From Acidobacteriota bacterium (GTDB lineage Bacteria > Acidobacteriota > Blastocatellia > RBC074), in the NCBI GenBank assembly GCA_018269055.1, contig JAFDVI010000034.1, forward strand, positions 1 through 64,000: a stretch of 64,000 bases of DNA, given 5' to 3'. Within the stretch, counting starts at the first letter, position 1. Every line of letters begins with the position of its first letter. The translations under genes were made by a program, and so were the position numbers. The notes under the pieces are model-generated. The model saw only the letters and a program-made list of their open reading frames with translations, was not told where the DNA came from and did no database searches. Shown here piece by piece: positions 1-10,524 of the stretch.

Positions 1-131
1 TTTAGCCACGGTTTAGGTCTCCTTCAGTTGATTCAGATGGAAGGAATTTAAACTAAGAATCCCTCTGCGCCAATGGCTCAACGGATAAAAATTTCAACTA
101 AGTTTTCGACAACGCCAAATTTTTTCTCAAA

Positions 132-3026
132 ATGAAATCGGTTAGCTATTGTCGAATTTCAGCACGCTTAGTTGTCGGCTTACTTTCAATCGGCGGTTTG
201 GTGATCGCGTTTTCGGGCGTGATGACGGTGCGCGGTCAGGAACCGGCAACTTCGGATGTCAAACCTGCGCCAACCCCTTCACCTGCTGCCCGTCCAGCGC
301 AACCAAACGAGTTGCAAAAAGCGCTGACGGAATTTCGCATTCAAATGAACGCGCTCACTGGCGGAACCGGAAAGATGAAATCCGTCGGCAAACAGAACAA
401 ATTGAGCGGGCGCATTTACGAAAATCTGCGCAATGATTTGTTTGACGCGGTGCCGCACGAAGTTCGCCAGCGCGGCGGAACGAAATCCCTGCTGCGACGA
501 AACCAGTACGGATTCAGCGTCAGCGGGCCGGTTTGGTTGCCGAAAGTATTCGATGGGCGAAGACGGACGTTCTTTTCCGTTAACTTTGAAGCCACACGCG
601 AACGTATTGCCCAAAGCGCGCTATTCACCATTGCGACGGATAAACAACGGTTGGGCGATTTTTCCGATCTGGTTGACAGCGCCGGACAACCGATTCCGAT
701 TTACGACCCGATAACCACACGGCCGAACCCGACGTATGACCCAACGCAACCGGTTTCCGCGACAAACCTGCAATACCTGCGCGATCAATTCCCCGACAAC
801 GTCATCCCGGCCAACCGCCTGGAACCGATTGCCCAAACCGCCGTCGGATTGTATCCACGGTCAAACATCGCCGTTGGGCCATTTCTGCAAAACAATTACT
901 GGGTCAATTCGCCGTTTGAAAACAAAGCCGACGGCGCGATTGCCAAACTGGATCACCGGTTGACGGAAAAACAGCAACTCGCGGTGAACTTCAACCTGTC
1001 GCGCGGAACGCGCAAATCGCCGGAGTACTACCCAGGCCCCGCCAATGCCGGAGCGCCCAGCTATAATTATGAAAACGGCGGTCTCAGCGTGCAGGATGTC
1101 TTCACGGCTTCGCCGCAAACTGTTTGGACGTTCAGAACCGCGACGGCATACAGCTCGACGACTTCTTTTGAGCAGGACGCGACCCGGAATTACCCGCAGC
1201 AATTGGGATTGAACGGATTGTTTGCCGGGTATTTTCCGCGCTTCACGTTTGGCAACGGTTATCTTTCGATTGGGCCTTCGACGCCGGTCTTTCGGGATCG
1301 AAGCTACAATTACAACGGATCGGCGGCGGTTTCGATCAATCGCAAAGCGCACACCATTCAACTGTCGGCGCTCGCACGGCGCAGCTTCGTCAATTCGCTC
1401 AGCCCGACCTATCCTTCGGGATGGTTTTCCTTTTCCAACGCGACGACGGGATTGCCCGGCATCAGCAATACGGGCAGCGCCTTTGCCAGTTTTCTGCTGG
1501 GGATGGTTTCGCGCGCCGAAGAAGGCATCGTGTTGCAGCCGTCGTATTACAGCAAAAACTTTTTTGACAGCACTCTCAGCGATCAATGGCGCGTGCGACC
1601 GGGGTTGAGTTTGTATGGCAGTTTGAGTTTTGAAGTCGCCACGCCGCGCGTGGAAAAGTATGACCGCCAATCCACCGTGGCGCTAGATCAAACGAACCCT
1701 GCCAACGGTGAACCCGGCGCGTTGATTTTTGCCGGGCGCGACGGCATTGGACGCGGGTTGCAACCTGTGACGGCTCGCGTGGAACCGTACGTCAGTTTGA
1801 GCGTCAATCCGCGCAACGACCGCAAAACCGTTGTGCGCGCCAGTTACGGGTTGAGTTACGAAGATTATCCGCTGTACGGGCGGCATTTCGGTACGCAAGG
1901 TTTCAACGCCACGCCGGTGTTCGTTTCGCCCAACGACCAACTGCAACCGGCGTTTCTGCTGCGCGACGGAATGCCGACCAATTTCGCCCAGCCGCCGTTC
2001 CTGGATCCGACCGCCGTCAACGGCATAGAACCGGATTACATTGATCGTTCCGGCGAGTTGCCCGCCAACCAGCAATGGACGTTTGGCGTGCAGCGCGAAC
2101 TGCCGCGCGCGTTGTCGCTGAATGTGGTGTACACCGGTTGGCGAGGCACGCATCAATTGGTTGATGGATTCGGACGGTTGAATCTGGTGCCGTCGGAAAA
2201 CCTGAAATACCGCGATGAACTTTACGATGAAGCGTTCCGCAATTCGCTGCGCCCGTACCCGCAATATCGCAGCTTCGATATGGGCGGAGTGTATCCGCTC
2301 GGCGATTTGAAAGGTCACGCGATGTCGGCGACGGTTGACCAGCGATTGGTTGGCGGATTGTTTGGACGGTTCAGTTATCGTCTGGCCAAACTGATGGACA
2401 ATTATTCTTCCGGCACGCCGCAAGACCCCGATAATCGAAACCTGGAATGGTCGCTTTCGACATCGGACATTACGCATTCGCTTTCGGCCAGTTACACCTA
2501 CGAATTGCCGTTCGGAAAAGGGAAGCGGTTTTTTGCTGACAATGAATTCGTGACGTGGACGTTGGGCGGGTGGAACCTGAGTGGGTTGACCAGTTGGCGC
2601 GGAGGCCGACCGCTGGTGTTGCGTCCGCTGTTCAACCACACGGGAGGAATCGTCGGGAATTTGCGTGTGAATGTCGTTCCGGGAGTTGACCCGGAAGTGG
2701 AAAACCAATCTCCGCAACAATGGTTTAACACGGAGGCCTTTGCCCAGCCGGACGATTTCACGCTGGGAGATGGGCCGCGTACACATCCGCAACTGCGCGA
2801 TCCCGGCGCGCAGGTTCATCATCTATCCCTGACCAAACGCATCGAACTCAGTGGCGATACCTCGCTGGAATTCGTCAGCGAAGCGTTTAACGTTCTCAAT
2901 CACGCCAACCTGAACGATCCAGACGCGCGCATCGGCACGGAATCGAGTCCGAACCTGAACGCGGGGAAAATCATCGGTTCCACCGGCGGACGCGTGATGC
3001 AGTTCGGATTGCGAATTCTGTTTTGA
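132..3026 (+). CDS. Oar-like TonB-dependent receptor-type outer-membrane beta-barrel protein
   Basis: 964 residues beginning with an N-terminal signal segment (about residues 1-36, hydrophobic stretch then VRGQ). The rest is the barrel of the Oar/TonB-dependent receptor family common in Acidobacteria: the motifs NQYGFSVSGPVW and RRTFFSVNFEATRE sit near residue 130, many aromatic beta strands follow, and the protein ends in an aromatic strand (QFGLRILF) typical for BAM insertion. It would sit in the outer membrane. Full Oar-like proteins usually carry a CarboxypepD_reg domain and a plug before this region. Here only about 90 low-complexity residues (Pro-rich, then a helix) precede the barrel, so the substrate gate looks missing or much reduced. 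Substrate unknown. Confidence 0.85.
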   Translation: MKSVSYCRISARLVVGLLSIGGLVIAFSGVMTVRGQEPATSDVKPAPTPSPAARPAQPNELQKALTEFRIQMNALTGGTGKMKSVGKQNKLSGRIYENLRNDLFDAVPHEVRQRGGTKSLLRRNQYGFSVSGPVWLPKVFDGRRRTFFSVNFEATRERIAQSALFTIATDKQRLGDFSDLVDSAGQPIPIYDPITTRPNPTYDPTQPVSATNLQYLRDQFPDNVIPANRLEPIAQTAVGLYPRSNIAVGPFLQNNYWVNSPFENKADGAIAKLDHRLTEKQQLAVNFNLSRGTRKSPEYYPGPANAGAPSYNYENGGLSVQDVFTASPQTVWTFRTATAYSSTTSFEQDATRNYPQQLGLNGLFAGYFPRFTFGNGYLSIGPSTPVFRDRSYNYNGSAAVSINRKAHTIQLSALARRSFVNSLSPTYPSGWFSFSNATTGLPGISNTGSAFASFLLGMVSRAEEGIVLQPSYYSKNFFDSTLSDQWRVRPGLSLYGSLSFEVATPRVEKYDRQSTVALDQTNPANGEPGALIFAGRDGIGRGLQPVTARVEPYVSLSVNPRNDRKTVVRASYGLSYEDYPLYGRHFGTQGFNATPVFVSPNDQLQPAFLLRDGMPTNFAQPPFLDPTAVNGIEPDYIDRSGELPANQQWTFGVQRELPRALSLNVVYTGWRGTHQLVDGFGRLNLVPSENLKYRDELYDEAFRNSLRPYPQYRSFDMGGVYPLGDLKGHAMSATVDQRLVGGLFGRFSYRLAKLMDNYSSGTPQDPDNRNLEWSLSTSDITHSLSASYTYELPFGKGKRFFADNEFVTWTLGGWNLSGLTSWRGGRPLVLRPLFNHTGGIVGNLRVNVVPGVDPEVENQSPQQWFNTEAFAQPDDFTLGDGPRTHPQLRDPGAQVHHLSLTKRIELSGDTSLEFVSEAFNVLNHANLNDPDARIGTESSPNLNAGKIIGSTGGRVMQFGLRILF

Positions 3027-3027
3027 C

Positions 3028-3133
3028 TTTGGAGTGCTATGCCTTTGGCGTAGCTTTTGAAGTCGCTTGGTGAACAGAAAATTCCTTTTGCGAAAGAACT
3101 ACCAAAGCTACGCCGAGAGCGTAGCACTCCAAA
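3028..3133. repeat. Inverted-repeat element between the receptor and VWFA genes
   Basis: Two 30-base arms at 3028-3057 and 3104-3133 are near-perfect reverse complements (outer TTTGGAGTGCTA / GTAGCACTCCAAA) around a loop of about 46 bases. It fills the gap between two plus-strand genes and ends just before the ribosome-binding region of the VWFA gene. It has no coding capacity and no transposase. Palindromes of this size recur through the window. Confidence 0.8.
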
Positions 3134-3147
3134 CTGAGTGCAATCAG

Positions 3148-4131
3148 ATGAGAGGAATTGTTACCACACTGGCTTTCGTTGTTTTGTTGCTGACGGCGGC
3201 GGTGCCAGCTTTTGCCCAAAAAGAAAAAGCCGACAACGCGCCGAAAACTTTGCTGAAAATTCCTGTCTGGGTGGAAGAGGGCGACAATCAGTTTTGGCTG
3301 GACGGCAAGCGGCAAACCTTCAAGGTGTTTGTCGAAGAAAAAGAATCGCCGGTCAAAAGTTTTCAGACGCCAAAAAGCTCGACCATTTTGCTGGTCGTGT
3401 TTGACACCGTGGCCGATCTGGCGCGCGTGGATGAAGCGCGGTTGGCATTGACGAAAGCGATCCACTCGCTTGGCCAAAATTACTGGATTGGGCTATTAAA
3501 ATCGCAAGACGGTTTGTCCGTCATTCAGGAACCGACCGCCGACCGAAAACTGCTGGCCGAAAAAATTCAAACCATCCAGGTCAGCGGCCATGCGGGGTTG
3601 TTGGATACGCTGGAACAGGTTTCGACGCTGGCCGCCGGAATGATGCAAAAAGCCAATGTGCGCGTCGCGGTGTTGTACGTCACCGACAGCGGCATTGCCA
3701 ATTACCGCGCCGATTACCTGAACCCGGTGGTCAATTCCAGCGATTCGGGCGATCTCAGCCGCCGCTTTTCCGACCGCGCGGTTCAGGAGCAAATGACTCG
3801 TCAAGCCAACGCCCTGGGCGCATTCACCGCCCCGATTTTCATTCTGCATCTGAGCTATCGCACCGATTCGATGAATCTGGCGTATCAAAGCGGGTTGGAA
3901 CGAATCGCCGCCGCCACGGGAGGTTTGGCGCTGTTCAGCCGAACCAGTGACGATATCGAAGTTTTGTTGAAATCGTTGCTGACCCGAATTCAATCGTCGT
4001 ATTTTCTGGGCGTGGAACCGCCAACAACGAAAGGCCGCGCTATCAAGTTGAGAGTGGAAGCCCAAACGGTCGAAGGCGAATCGCCCGGCAAAATCACCTA
4101 CCGCGAACAAATCAGCATGCCGAAGAAGTAA
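3148..4131 (+). CDS. Secreted VWFA-related domain protein (acidobacterial type)
   Basis: 327 residues from the ATG at 3148. An upstream TTG at 3067 is also in frame but lies inside an inverted repeat, and the ATG begins a clean signal peptide (MRGIVTTLAFVVLLLTAAVP, cleavage after AFA). The mature part begins with a short beta-rich region (VWVEEGDNQFWLDGK, TFKVFVEEKE) followed by a von Willebrand A-like fold (TILLVVFDTVADL, VRVAVLYVTDSG). This matches the VWFA-related family that is expanded in Acidobacteria. The metal-binding DxSxS motif is not intact (FDTVADL). Function unknown, probably protein-protein contact outside the cytoplasmic membrane. Its 3' end overlaps the convergent tlyA by 20 bp. 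Confidence 0.75.
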   Translation: MRGIVTTLAFVVLLLTAAVPAFAQKEKADNAPKTLLKIPVWVEEGDNQFWLDGKRQTFKVFVEEKESPVKSFQTPKSSTILLVVFDTVADLARVDEARLALTKAIHSLGQNYWIGLLKSQDGLSVIQEPTADRKLLAEKIQTIQVSGHAGLLDTLEQVSTLAAGMMQKANVRVAVLYVTDSGIANYRADYLNPVVNSSDSGDLSRRFSDRAVQEQMTRQANALGAFTAPIFILHLSYRTDSMNLAYQSGLERIAAATGGLALFSRTSDDIEVLLKSLLTRIQSSYFLGVEPPTTKGRAIKLRVEAQTVEGESPGKITYREQISMPKK

Positions 4132-4876
4132 CAGATTCAAAGCAAACCAGAAATTCCCGGTTGCCGTCGGCGCCCAAAATCGGCGAATCCACGACGCCGC
4201 GAGAACGCAAGCCAATCGAAGCGGCAAACTCGATAATTTCCGCAACAACGCGCTGCTGTGCCGCTTCATCGCGAACGATGCCGCCTTTGCCGACTTCTTC
4301 GCGTCCGACTTCAAACTGAGGTTTGATCAGCGTGATGACCAACGCTGAGGATTTGAGCAGCGGCGGCACGATGGGCAAAATCTTGGTCAGCGAAATGAAC
4401 GAAACATCGCCGACGACCAGATCGAATCGTTCGGCGAAATCCGAGGGCTGCAAATATCGCGCGTTGACGTTTTCACGAACTTCGACGCGTGCGTCCTGTC
4501 GCAATTTCCAATCCAACTGTCCGTGACCGACATCCACTGCCACGACGCGAGCGGCTCCGCGTTGCAACAAACAATCGGTGAACCCTCCGGTCGAAGCGCC
4601 AATGTCCAGGCAAACCTTCCCGGTCGCGTCCACGCCGAAATGATCCAACGCGGCGGCCAGTTTCAACCCGCCGCGGCTGACAAACGGCATCGGTTCTTTG
4701 ACCGACAGCGGAGCTTCCATCGCGACCAACTGCCCGGCTTTTTCCAATCGCTGCCCGTCGCTGAACACCTGCCCGGCCAGAATCAACGCCTGCGCTTTGG
4801 CGCGCGTTTCCACCAATCCGCGTTCGACCAGTAATTTGTCCAATCGCTCTTTTTGTTTCGGCTTCATTGAATTCAT
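4112..4876 (-). CDS. tlyA: TlyA-family rRNA 2'-O-methyltransferase
   Basis: 254 residues, the usual size. An N-terminal S4 RNA-binding domain ([20 protein letters not shown], residues 10-65) is followed by an FtsJ-like methyltransferase. The SAM motif is [19 protein letters not shown]. The K-D-K-E tetrad can be placed in [24 protein letters not shown] and REFLVCFE. Family members methylate ribose in 16S/23S rRNA and some were first described as hemolysins. The gene converges on the VWFA gene with a short overlap and stands alone on its strand. Confidence 0.93.
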   Translation of the reverse strand: MNSMKPKQKERLDKLLVERGLVETRAKAQALILAGQVFSDGQRLEKAGQLVAMEAPLSVKEPMPFVSRGGLKLAAALDHFGVDATGKVCLDIGASTGGFTDCLLQRGAARVVAVDVGHGQLDWKLRQDARVEVRENVNARYLQPSDFAERFDLVVGDVSFISLTKILPIVPPLLKSSALVITLIKPQFEVGREEVGKGGIVRDEAAQQRVVAEIIEFAASIGLRSRGVVDSPILGADGNREFLVCFESVTSSAC

Positions 4877-5000
4877 CGAAAGTCGGTTGGCGATTAATGA
4901 TCGAATGTGGGAAGCTTTGTCGTCGCTTTCGTCATTTATCCACTCTCAACCCATCACCACAACCCCAAAAAAGATGACAGGAGATTCTGAGGAAGACATT

Positions 5001-6014
5001 ATGGCCAAAGCCTCTACGCAAACGTCGCCAACCCCCAAACCGAGATTATTTATCCATCAATCCGCGCCTCAAGGCAATCTCAGCTCGTTTGCCGAAGACG
5101 TTCGCGCGGGATTGACAGCGCAGCCCAAAACGCTGCCGCCGAAGTATTTTTATGATGCCTTGGGGTCGCAGCTTTTCGAAGTGATTTGTCTGTTGCCGGA
5201 ATACTACCTGACGCGCGCCGAAACGGAGATTTTCGAACGGTTCGCCACCGAAATTGTGTTGCAACTGCCTGCGCCGGTCGGCGTCATCGAATTGGGCAGC
5301 GGCAGTTCCGTCAAAACGCGATTGCTGATCGAAGCCATTCTGGCCCGCCAAGCCGCGCTGCATTACCAACCGATGGATATTTCGGCTTCGATCCTGGCGC
5401 TGAGCGCCGAAGCCCTGCTGGGGAATTATGACCGGTTGCGCATCACGGGCCACGTTGGCGATTACACGCGCGGACTCGAAACCATCGAACGAAGCGAAGG
5501 CGAGCATCTGTTGGCATTGTTTTTAGGCTCGAATATCGGCAATTACACACTGGCCGAAGGCCGCGAATTGCTGAAAACCATCCGCAAAGCCCTGCGCCCC
5601 GGCGACGGTTTGCTGCTCGGCGCGGATTTGAAAAAATCCGTTGATGTGCTGATCCCTGCGTATGCCGACGCGCTGGGCGTGACGGCGGCTTTCAACCAGA
5701 ACCTGCTCCTTCGCATCAACCGAGAACTCGACGCTGATTTCGATCTGGCGCAATTCCAACACGAAGCCCTCTACAACGAAGACCGTGGCCGCGTCGAAGC
5801 CCATTTGGTCAGCCGCCGCGCGCAAACCGTCGCGCTCCGCGCGCTGGATTTGCAAATTGCCTTTCAACCGGGCGAAAGCATTCACACGGAAAATTCATAC
5901 AAATACGATCTGCCGCAGCTTGCCGCGCTGGCGGCAGAGACAGGATTCCAACCAGCCAAAACCTGGTTTGATGAAGAGCGGCGGTTCAGTTGCAACTTCT
6001 GGCAGGCAGTTTGA
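5001..6014 (+). CDS. egtD: L-histidine N(alpha)-methyltransferase, ergothioneine-type
   Basis: 337 residues from the ATG at 5001, which has AGGA about 9 bases upstream. The open frame extends upstream but would run antisense to tlyA. Methyltransf_33/EgtD family features: [23 protein letters not shown] near the N-terminus, motif [16 protein letters not shown], the acidic site [13 protein letters not shown], and the substrate-end motif HTENSYKY. EgtD makes hercynine from histidine with three SAM. The partner sulfoxide synthase EgtB is not in this window, so the pathway assignment rests on the family only. Confidence 0.92.
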   Translation: MAKASTQTSPTPKPRLFIHQSAPQGNLSSFAEDVRAGLTAQPKTLPPKYFYDALGSQLFEVICLLPEYYLTRAETEIFERFATEIVLQLPAPVGVIELGSGSSVKTRLLIEAILARQAALHYQPMDISASILALSAEALLGNYDRLRITGHVGDYTRGLETIERSEGEHLLALFLGSNIGNYTLAEGRELLKTIRKALRPGDGLLLGADLKKSVDVLIPAYADALGVTAAFNQNLLLRINRELDADFDLAQFQHEALYNEDRGRVEAHLVSRRAQTVALRALDLQIAFQPGESIHTENSYKYDLPQLAALAAETGFQPAKTWFDEERRFSCNFWQAV

Positions 6015-6039
6015 ACTGTAGTTTGGCTGGAAAAGAAAG

Positions 6040-6267
6040 TCATAGTTTGTGCTCTGCCAGATGATCCGGACAGAGCCACAAATGATGGCCTTCGGCTTTT
6101 ACGTACTTTCGTTGCCCCACCCCAAATCTGGTCTTTGTCTTTTTCCAGCAACAATCGTCGCAATTGTCGCAGCAGCGCTCCGCGAGCTTCTGTCGGATTG
6201 GCGGCATCGCCCAGCTTTTGGTTGCGGCGAAATCTACGATGCACTGCTGGGCGATTTCGTAACTCAC
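6040..6267 (-). CDS. Small Cys-rich hypothetical protein
   Basis: 75 residues if started at the GTG at 6267, which has AGGAG 8 bases upstream; a TTG start at 6348 would read through an operator-like array and is unlikely. The centre holds a dense cysteine cluster (RCCDNCDDCCWKK) and the end reads HHLWLCPDHLAEHK, a possible second half of a metal site. No family recognised. It lies downstream of the PIN toxin pair on the same strand, separated by the TTGTACAAC repeats, so it may have its own promoter. A small zinc-ribbon-like or regulatory protein is possible but unproven. Confidence 0.5.
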   Translation of the reverse strand: MSYEIAQQCIVDFAATKSWAMPPIRQKLAERCCDNCDDCCWKKTKTRFGVGQRKYVKAEGHHLWLCPDHLAEHKL

Positions 6268-6298
6268 GGCGGTGTCTCCTGAAATGTGCAACGCGCTT

Positions 6299-6338
6299 GT
6301 TGTACAACATCCGTGTTGTACAACCGATTTGTTGTAAA
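6299..6338. promoter_or_regulatory. Operator-like array of GTTGTACAAC palindromes
   Basis: Two perfect copies of the palindrome GTTGTACAAC at 6299-6308 and 6315-6324 and a degenerate third half (GTTGTAAA) at 6331-6338 are spaced exactly 16 bases apart. Perfect 10-base palindromes in direct array are typical of repressor binding sites. The array is just upstream of the small Cys-rich gene (start 6267) and downstream of the PIN toxin gene end (6352), so the likeliest target is the small gene. The regulator is unknown. Confidence 0.5.
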
Positions 6339-6351
6339 GACTGGCCAAGCG

Positions 6352-6753
6352 TTACCAGTAAATCTCGACCAGGCGCGAATCTATAATCGCGGCGTCTTTG
6401 GTAATCAAGGGAAGGTCGCGGAGTTTGGCGGTTGCCACAATCGCCGCATCGAAGATGTCGTTATTGAAACTGTAGCTGCGGGATTCGGCGATGATGTCGG
6501 CGTCGAGCGGCACACACTCGAAACAAGGGCTTCGTAACAGGTCTTGCATCCAGTCAACGAAAGGCCGGTCCAGTTGGATGTGTCCGGCCTTTTCCAGCAT
6601 AGATACTTCCCACAACGCCGGAGCCGGGATCAAGATCAGTGCTTCACCATTTTCTGCCTGGTTGAACACCGCACGGGCTTGGGCTGAAAGCTGGCGAGTG
6701 GAGCCGGAACAATAATAAATCAGTGGGTGGGTGTCAGTGATATACATTGACAT
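6352..6753 (-). CDS. PIN-domain ribonuclease toxin (VapC-like)
   Basis: 133 residues from the ATG at 6753, four bases after the stop of the small antitoxin gene. PIN fold with its acidic residues visible: YITDTHPLIYY (first Asp), ALWEVSMLEKAG (Glu), NNDIFDAAIVATA (Asp) and LITKDAAIIDSRL (Asp). VapC-type toxins cleave specific RNAs, often tRNA anticodon loops. The gene order, antitoxin then toxin with tight spacing, is that of a type II module. The RNA target cannot be told from sequence. Confidence 0.85.
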   Translation of the reverse strand: MSMYITDTHPLIYYCSGSTRQLSAQARAVFNQAENGEALILIPAPALWEVSMLEKAGHIQLDRPFVDWMQDLLRSPCFECVPLDADIIAESRSYSFNNDIFDAAIVATAKLRDLPLITKDAAIIDSRLVEIYW

Positions 6754-6757
6754 GCGG

Positions 6758-6982
6758 TTATGGCTCCGCCTCGTTTGCTCGTAATTCCTTCGCCGAACGC
6801 AGCAGGGAAGCGTTGACCTGATCCCTGATTTCCTGAGCACCGGCCTCCAGATCGCCTACCCAAACAATTGAGGGGGCTGCAGGAGCGGGCTTTGGCTGTT
6901 GCTCAAAGAGCATTTTGATTAGCTCTTTTCTTTGCTCGAACGAGAGACTTTGTGCGGCTACGGCGATTTCTTGAACGTTCAT
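6758..6982 (-). CDS. Antitoxin partner of the PIN toxin
   Basis: 74 residues with a strong ribosome-binding site (AAGGAGG, 6 bases before ATG). The N-terminus EIAVAAQSLSFEQRKELIKM resembles the short helical proteins often found just before PIN genes in cyanobacteria and Acidobacteria. The middle is Pro/Ala-rich (PKPAPAAP) and probably flexible, and the C-terminal helix is a likely toxin-binding segment. No AbrB or ribbon-helix-helix motif is obvious. The assignment rests on size, position and the toxin downstream. Confidence 0.7.
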   Translation of the reverse strand: MNVQEIAVAAQSLSFEQRKELIKMLFEQQPKPAPAAPSIVWVGDLEAGAQEIRDQVNASLLRSAKELRANEAEP

Positions 6983-7021
6983 GGAATGCCTCCTTTTCTG
7001 GTTCGCAGCCAGTTTAGCACA

Positions 7022-8713
<1,692 letters not shown>

Positions 8714-8732
8714 AAGTACAACTCCGAAGCTG

Positions 8733-8836
8733 GTAGCGCGGGTTTTCCAACCCACACAAATGTTTAAGATCGAATTTTGTGGCTACTCTAAAGCCGACAA
8801 AATGAAACCACGCGGGTTGGAAAAAAACCGCGCTAC
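8733..8836. repeat. Inverted-repeat element, GTAGCGCGGG type
   Basis: The left arm at 8733-8755 (GTAGCGCGGGTTTTCCAACC...) and right arm at 8811-8836 (...GGTTGGAAAAAAACCGCGCTAC) are reverse complements with small gaps. The element fills the space between the 3' end of the ZIP transporter gene and the start of the mutase gene, with its right end touching the transporter stop. It may fold as a transcript hairpin. Confidence 0.75.
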
Positions 8837-8839
8837 AAA

Positions 8840-9586
8840 TTATCCGAGCGCGGCGTGCAACAGCAGGTGGGTTAAGTAAAACATGGCAACGCCTAGAAAT
8901 ACCATCAGAGAGGCGCGCCAGCCGCTGTGGTTCACTTCTGGGATCAAATCGGAAGCGGCGATGTACAGCGTCACACCCGCGGAAAGCGGCAAGGCGTATT
9001 TTACAACCGGGCGCGCCAATGTGACGGAAAGAACTCCGACGAAGGTGGCCAGCGCGATCATTGCTGACGCGCGCTGCGCAGAGCTCATGGGTCTGCCTGA
9101 CGAAAGAATGATGGAAGCCCCGGTCACGCCTTCCGGGATTTTATGCAACAGTACGGCAATAAACAAAACCAGGCCCAGGCGGAAATCGGTCAACAAGCCC
9201 GAGGCGATGGCGACGCCGTCGAAAAATGCATGGATCGAAAGCGCGATGACTGCGGCAGTGGCTGCGCCTCGACGCTGCATTTCTTCGGGATGGATTTCTT
9301 CGCCGAAGTGGAAGTGAGGCGCGATGGTGTGTTCCATCAGTTGCACCAGCATGTATCCGGCCACCATCCAACCCATCGCGACGGGCATGTCGTTCCCCCA
9401 ATGCTGGGAGGTTTCCGGAACGACTTCCAACAACACCGCCGCCAGAATAAATCCAGCGCCGAGCGCGATCATTTGTTTCAGCCGAAGCTTTTCCAGGTCG
9501 TGCAATCGGGCGAGCAGAAATCCTCCAAACAGATTTCCCGCCGCAGCCAGCATGCCGAAGCCTATGAGTTGAAAAGATATATTCAT
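8840..9586 (-). CDS. ZIP-family divalent metal transporter
   Basis: 248 residues, about eight hydrophobic membrane segments. The two ZIP metal-site helices are clear: [12 protein letters not shown] in segment 4 and HKIPEG in segment 5. A His-rich cytoplasmic loop ([17 protein letters not shown]) sits between segments 3 and 4. Members import zinc or other divalent cations down a gradient; the metal is not decidable here. It is transcribed toward the mutase and diverges from the division cluster. Confidence 0.88.
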   Translation of the reverse strand: MNISFQLIGFGMLAAAGNLFGGFLLARLHDLEKLRLKQMIALGAGFILAAVLLEVVPETSQHWGNDMPVAMGWMVAGYMLVQLMEHTIAPHFHFGEEIHPEEMQRRGAATAAVIALSIHAFFDGVAIASGLLTDFRLGLVLFIAVLLHKIPEGVTGASIILSSGRPMSSAQRASAMIALATFVGVLSVTLARPVVKYALPLSAGVTLYIAASDLIPEVNHSGWRASLMVFLGVAMFYLTHLLLHAALG

Positions 9587-9984
9587 CTTTGATGAAAGAT
9601 TTTGGTTTTAAGGATTTTGGTGCCTGAAAAACGCGGCGAACTATAGCACAGCCCCTTGGAAGGAACGAGTCACTTGAAAATGCTTAAGCCTCTTAAACAT
9701 TTTTCTAAAGGGATGGGACTTAAAGAACGCGGAGTTCGGTTCCGATAATGGCATATCTTCATTGAATCGTTAATGTTAGTTTTCCTGTTCTCAAGTAAAG
9801 CCTGAAAGAACAAAACCCTTGACAGTCTTAAGTTGCTTCACTACTATGACGGCCACTCAGTGGTTCAAAGTAGATATTTATGGTGTGAATTGGTCTGGAC
9901 TGGCCTGATTAAGCGGAAAAACAGTTCGATTGACGCGCTAAGAAGACGATTAAGCAGGGTCGTCGGCGGGAAAGTTATGGCTGT
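9587..9984. other. Intergenic control region of the division cluster
   Basis: This 398-base stretch lies between the divergent ZIP transporter and mraZ genes and holds no credible gene. It contains the sigma-70 promoter at 9819-9847 and a leader of roughly 130 bases before the mraZ start. I looked for the direct TGGG-type repeats that MraZ binds in enterobacteria and did not find a convincing array. Confidence 0.6.
9819..9847 (+). promoter_or_regulatory. Sigma-70 promoter of the mraZ/dcw cluster
   Basis: A perfect -35 TTGACA at 9819-9824, a spacer of exactly 17 bases and a -10 TACTAT at 9842-9847. Transcription should start near 9854, leaving a leader of about 130 bases before mraZ. It is the only near-consensus promoter seen upstream of the cluster. 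Confidence 0.8.
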
Positions 9985-10428
9985 ATGTTGATCGGAAATT
10001 ACACAGCGAAGATGGACGAGAAAGGGCGACTGAAAATCCCTGCGGACTTCAAACACTACTTGGAGGAGTTCTATAAGAGCGCAGATTTTTATGTAACCAG
10101 TTTGAAAGGGGACAGCGCCTGGATTTACCCGATGAAGGAATGGGAAGAGAAGCAGGAGAAGTTGAACCAAGCGCCGTCCGAAGAACCTGCGATCCGAAAG
10201 TTCATTGACCGAGTCAGTTTTTATGGCCAGCGCCAGCAAATGGATGCGCAAGGTCGAATTTTGATTCACCCATTGTTGCGGGGCGTGTCCAAACTTGTTG
10301 GCGATGTGATGGTGATGGGCAAGTCGAGGTTTTTGGAAGTCTGGGAAGCGGACGAGTTTACTTCGCGTCTGGAGAAGGAACCGTACACGGATGAAGATGC
10401 GAAGATTGTGGCGAAATACGGTATTTGA
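9985..10428 (+). CDS. mraZ: Transcriptional regulator MraZ
   Basis: 147 residues, the normal length. Two SwapN/AbrB half-domains are visible: GNYTAKMDEKGRLKIPADF near the N-terminus and RQQMDAQGRILIHPLLR near residue 80. MraZ is a DNA-binding ring protein that controls the division and cell-wall cluster it heads, and this gene opens such a cluster directly after a strong promoter. rsmH follows after 96 bases. Confidence 0.96.
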   Translation: MLIGNYTAKMDEKGRLKIPADFKHYLEEFYKSADFYVTSLKGDSAWIYPMKEWEEKQEKLNQAPSEEPAIRKFIDRVSFYGQRQQMDAQGRILIHPLLRGVSKLVGDVMVMGKSRFLEVWEADEFTSRLEKEPYTDEDAKIVAKYGI

Positions 10429-10524
10429 GTTTCAAGACATCGCGGTTTCGGTTCAGGAGGTGCGTGATTGTTGACCCCATCCGCATCTCCTCCCCCGTGC
10501 CCCTGCGGCAAAAAGTGAGTTCCT

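Noticed and set aside
60-110. tRNA-like D-arm text (TGGCTCAACGGATA)
   Set aside because: No anticodon or T arm follows and no cloverleaf can be drawn.
861-1670. Minus-strand frame of 269 codons opposite the receptor gene
   Set aside because: Arg-rich shadow of a clear plus-strand coding region.
1683-2822. Minus-strand frame of 379 codons opposite the receptor gene
   Set aside because: Same reason: biased composition, no domain, antisense to a convincing barrel protein.
9848-9984. MraZ-binding direct repeats in the mraZ leader
   Set aside because: Only scattered GTGG/TGGT words without regular spacing.
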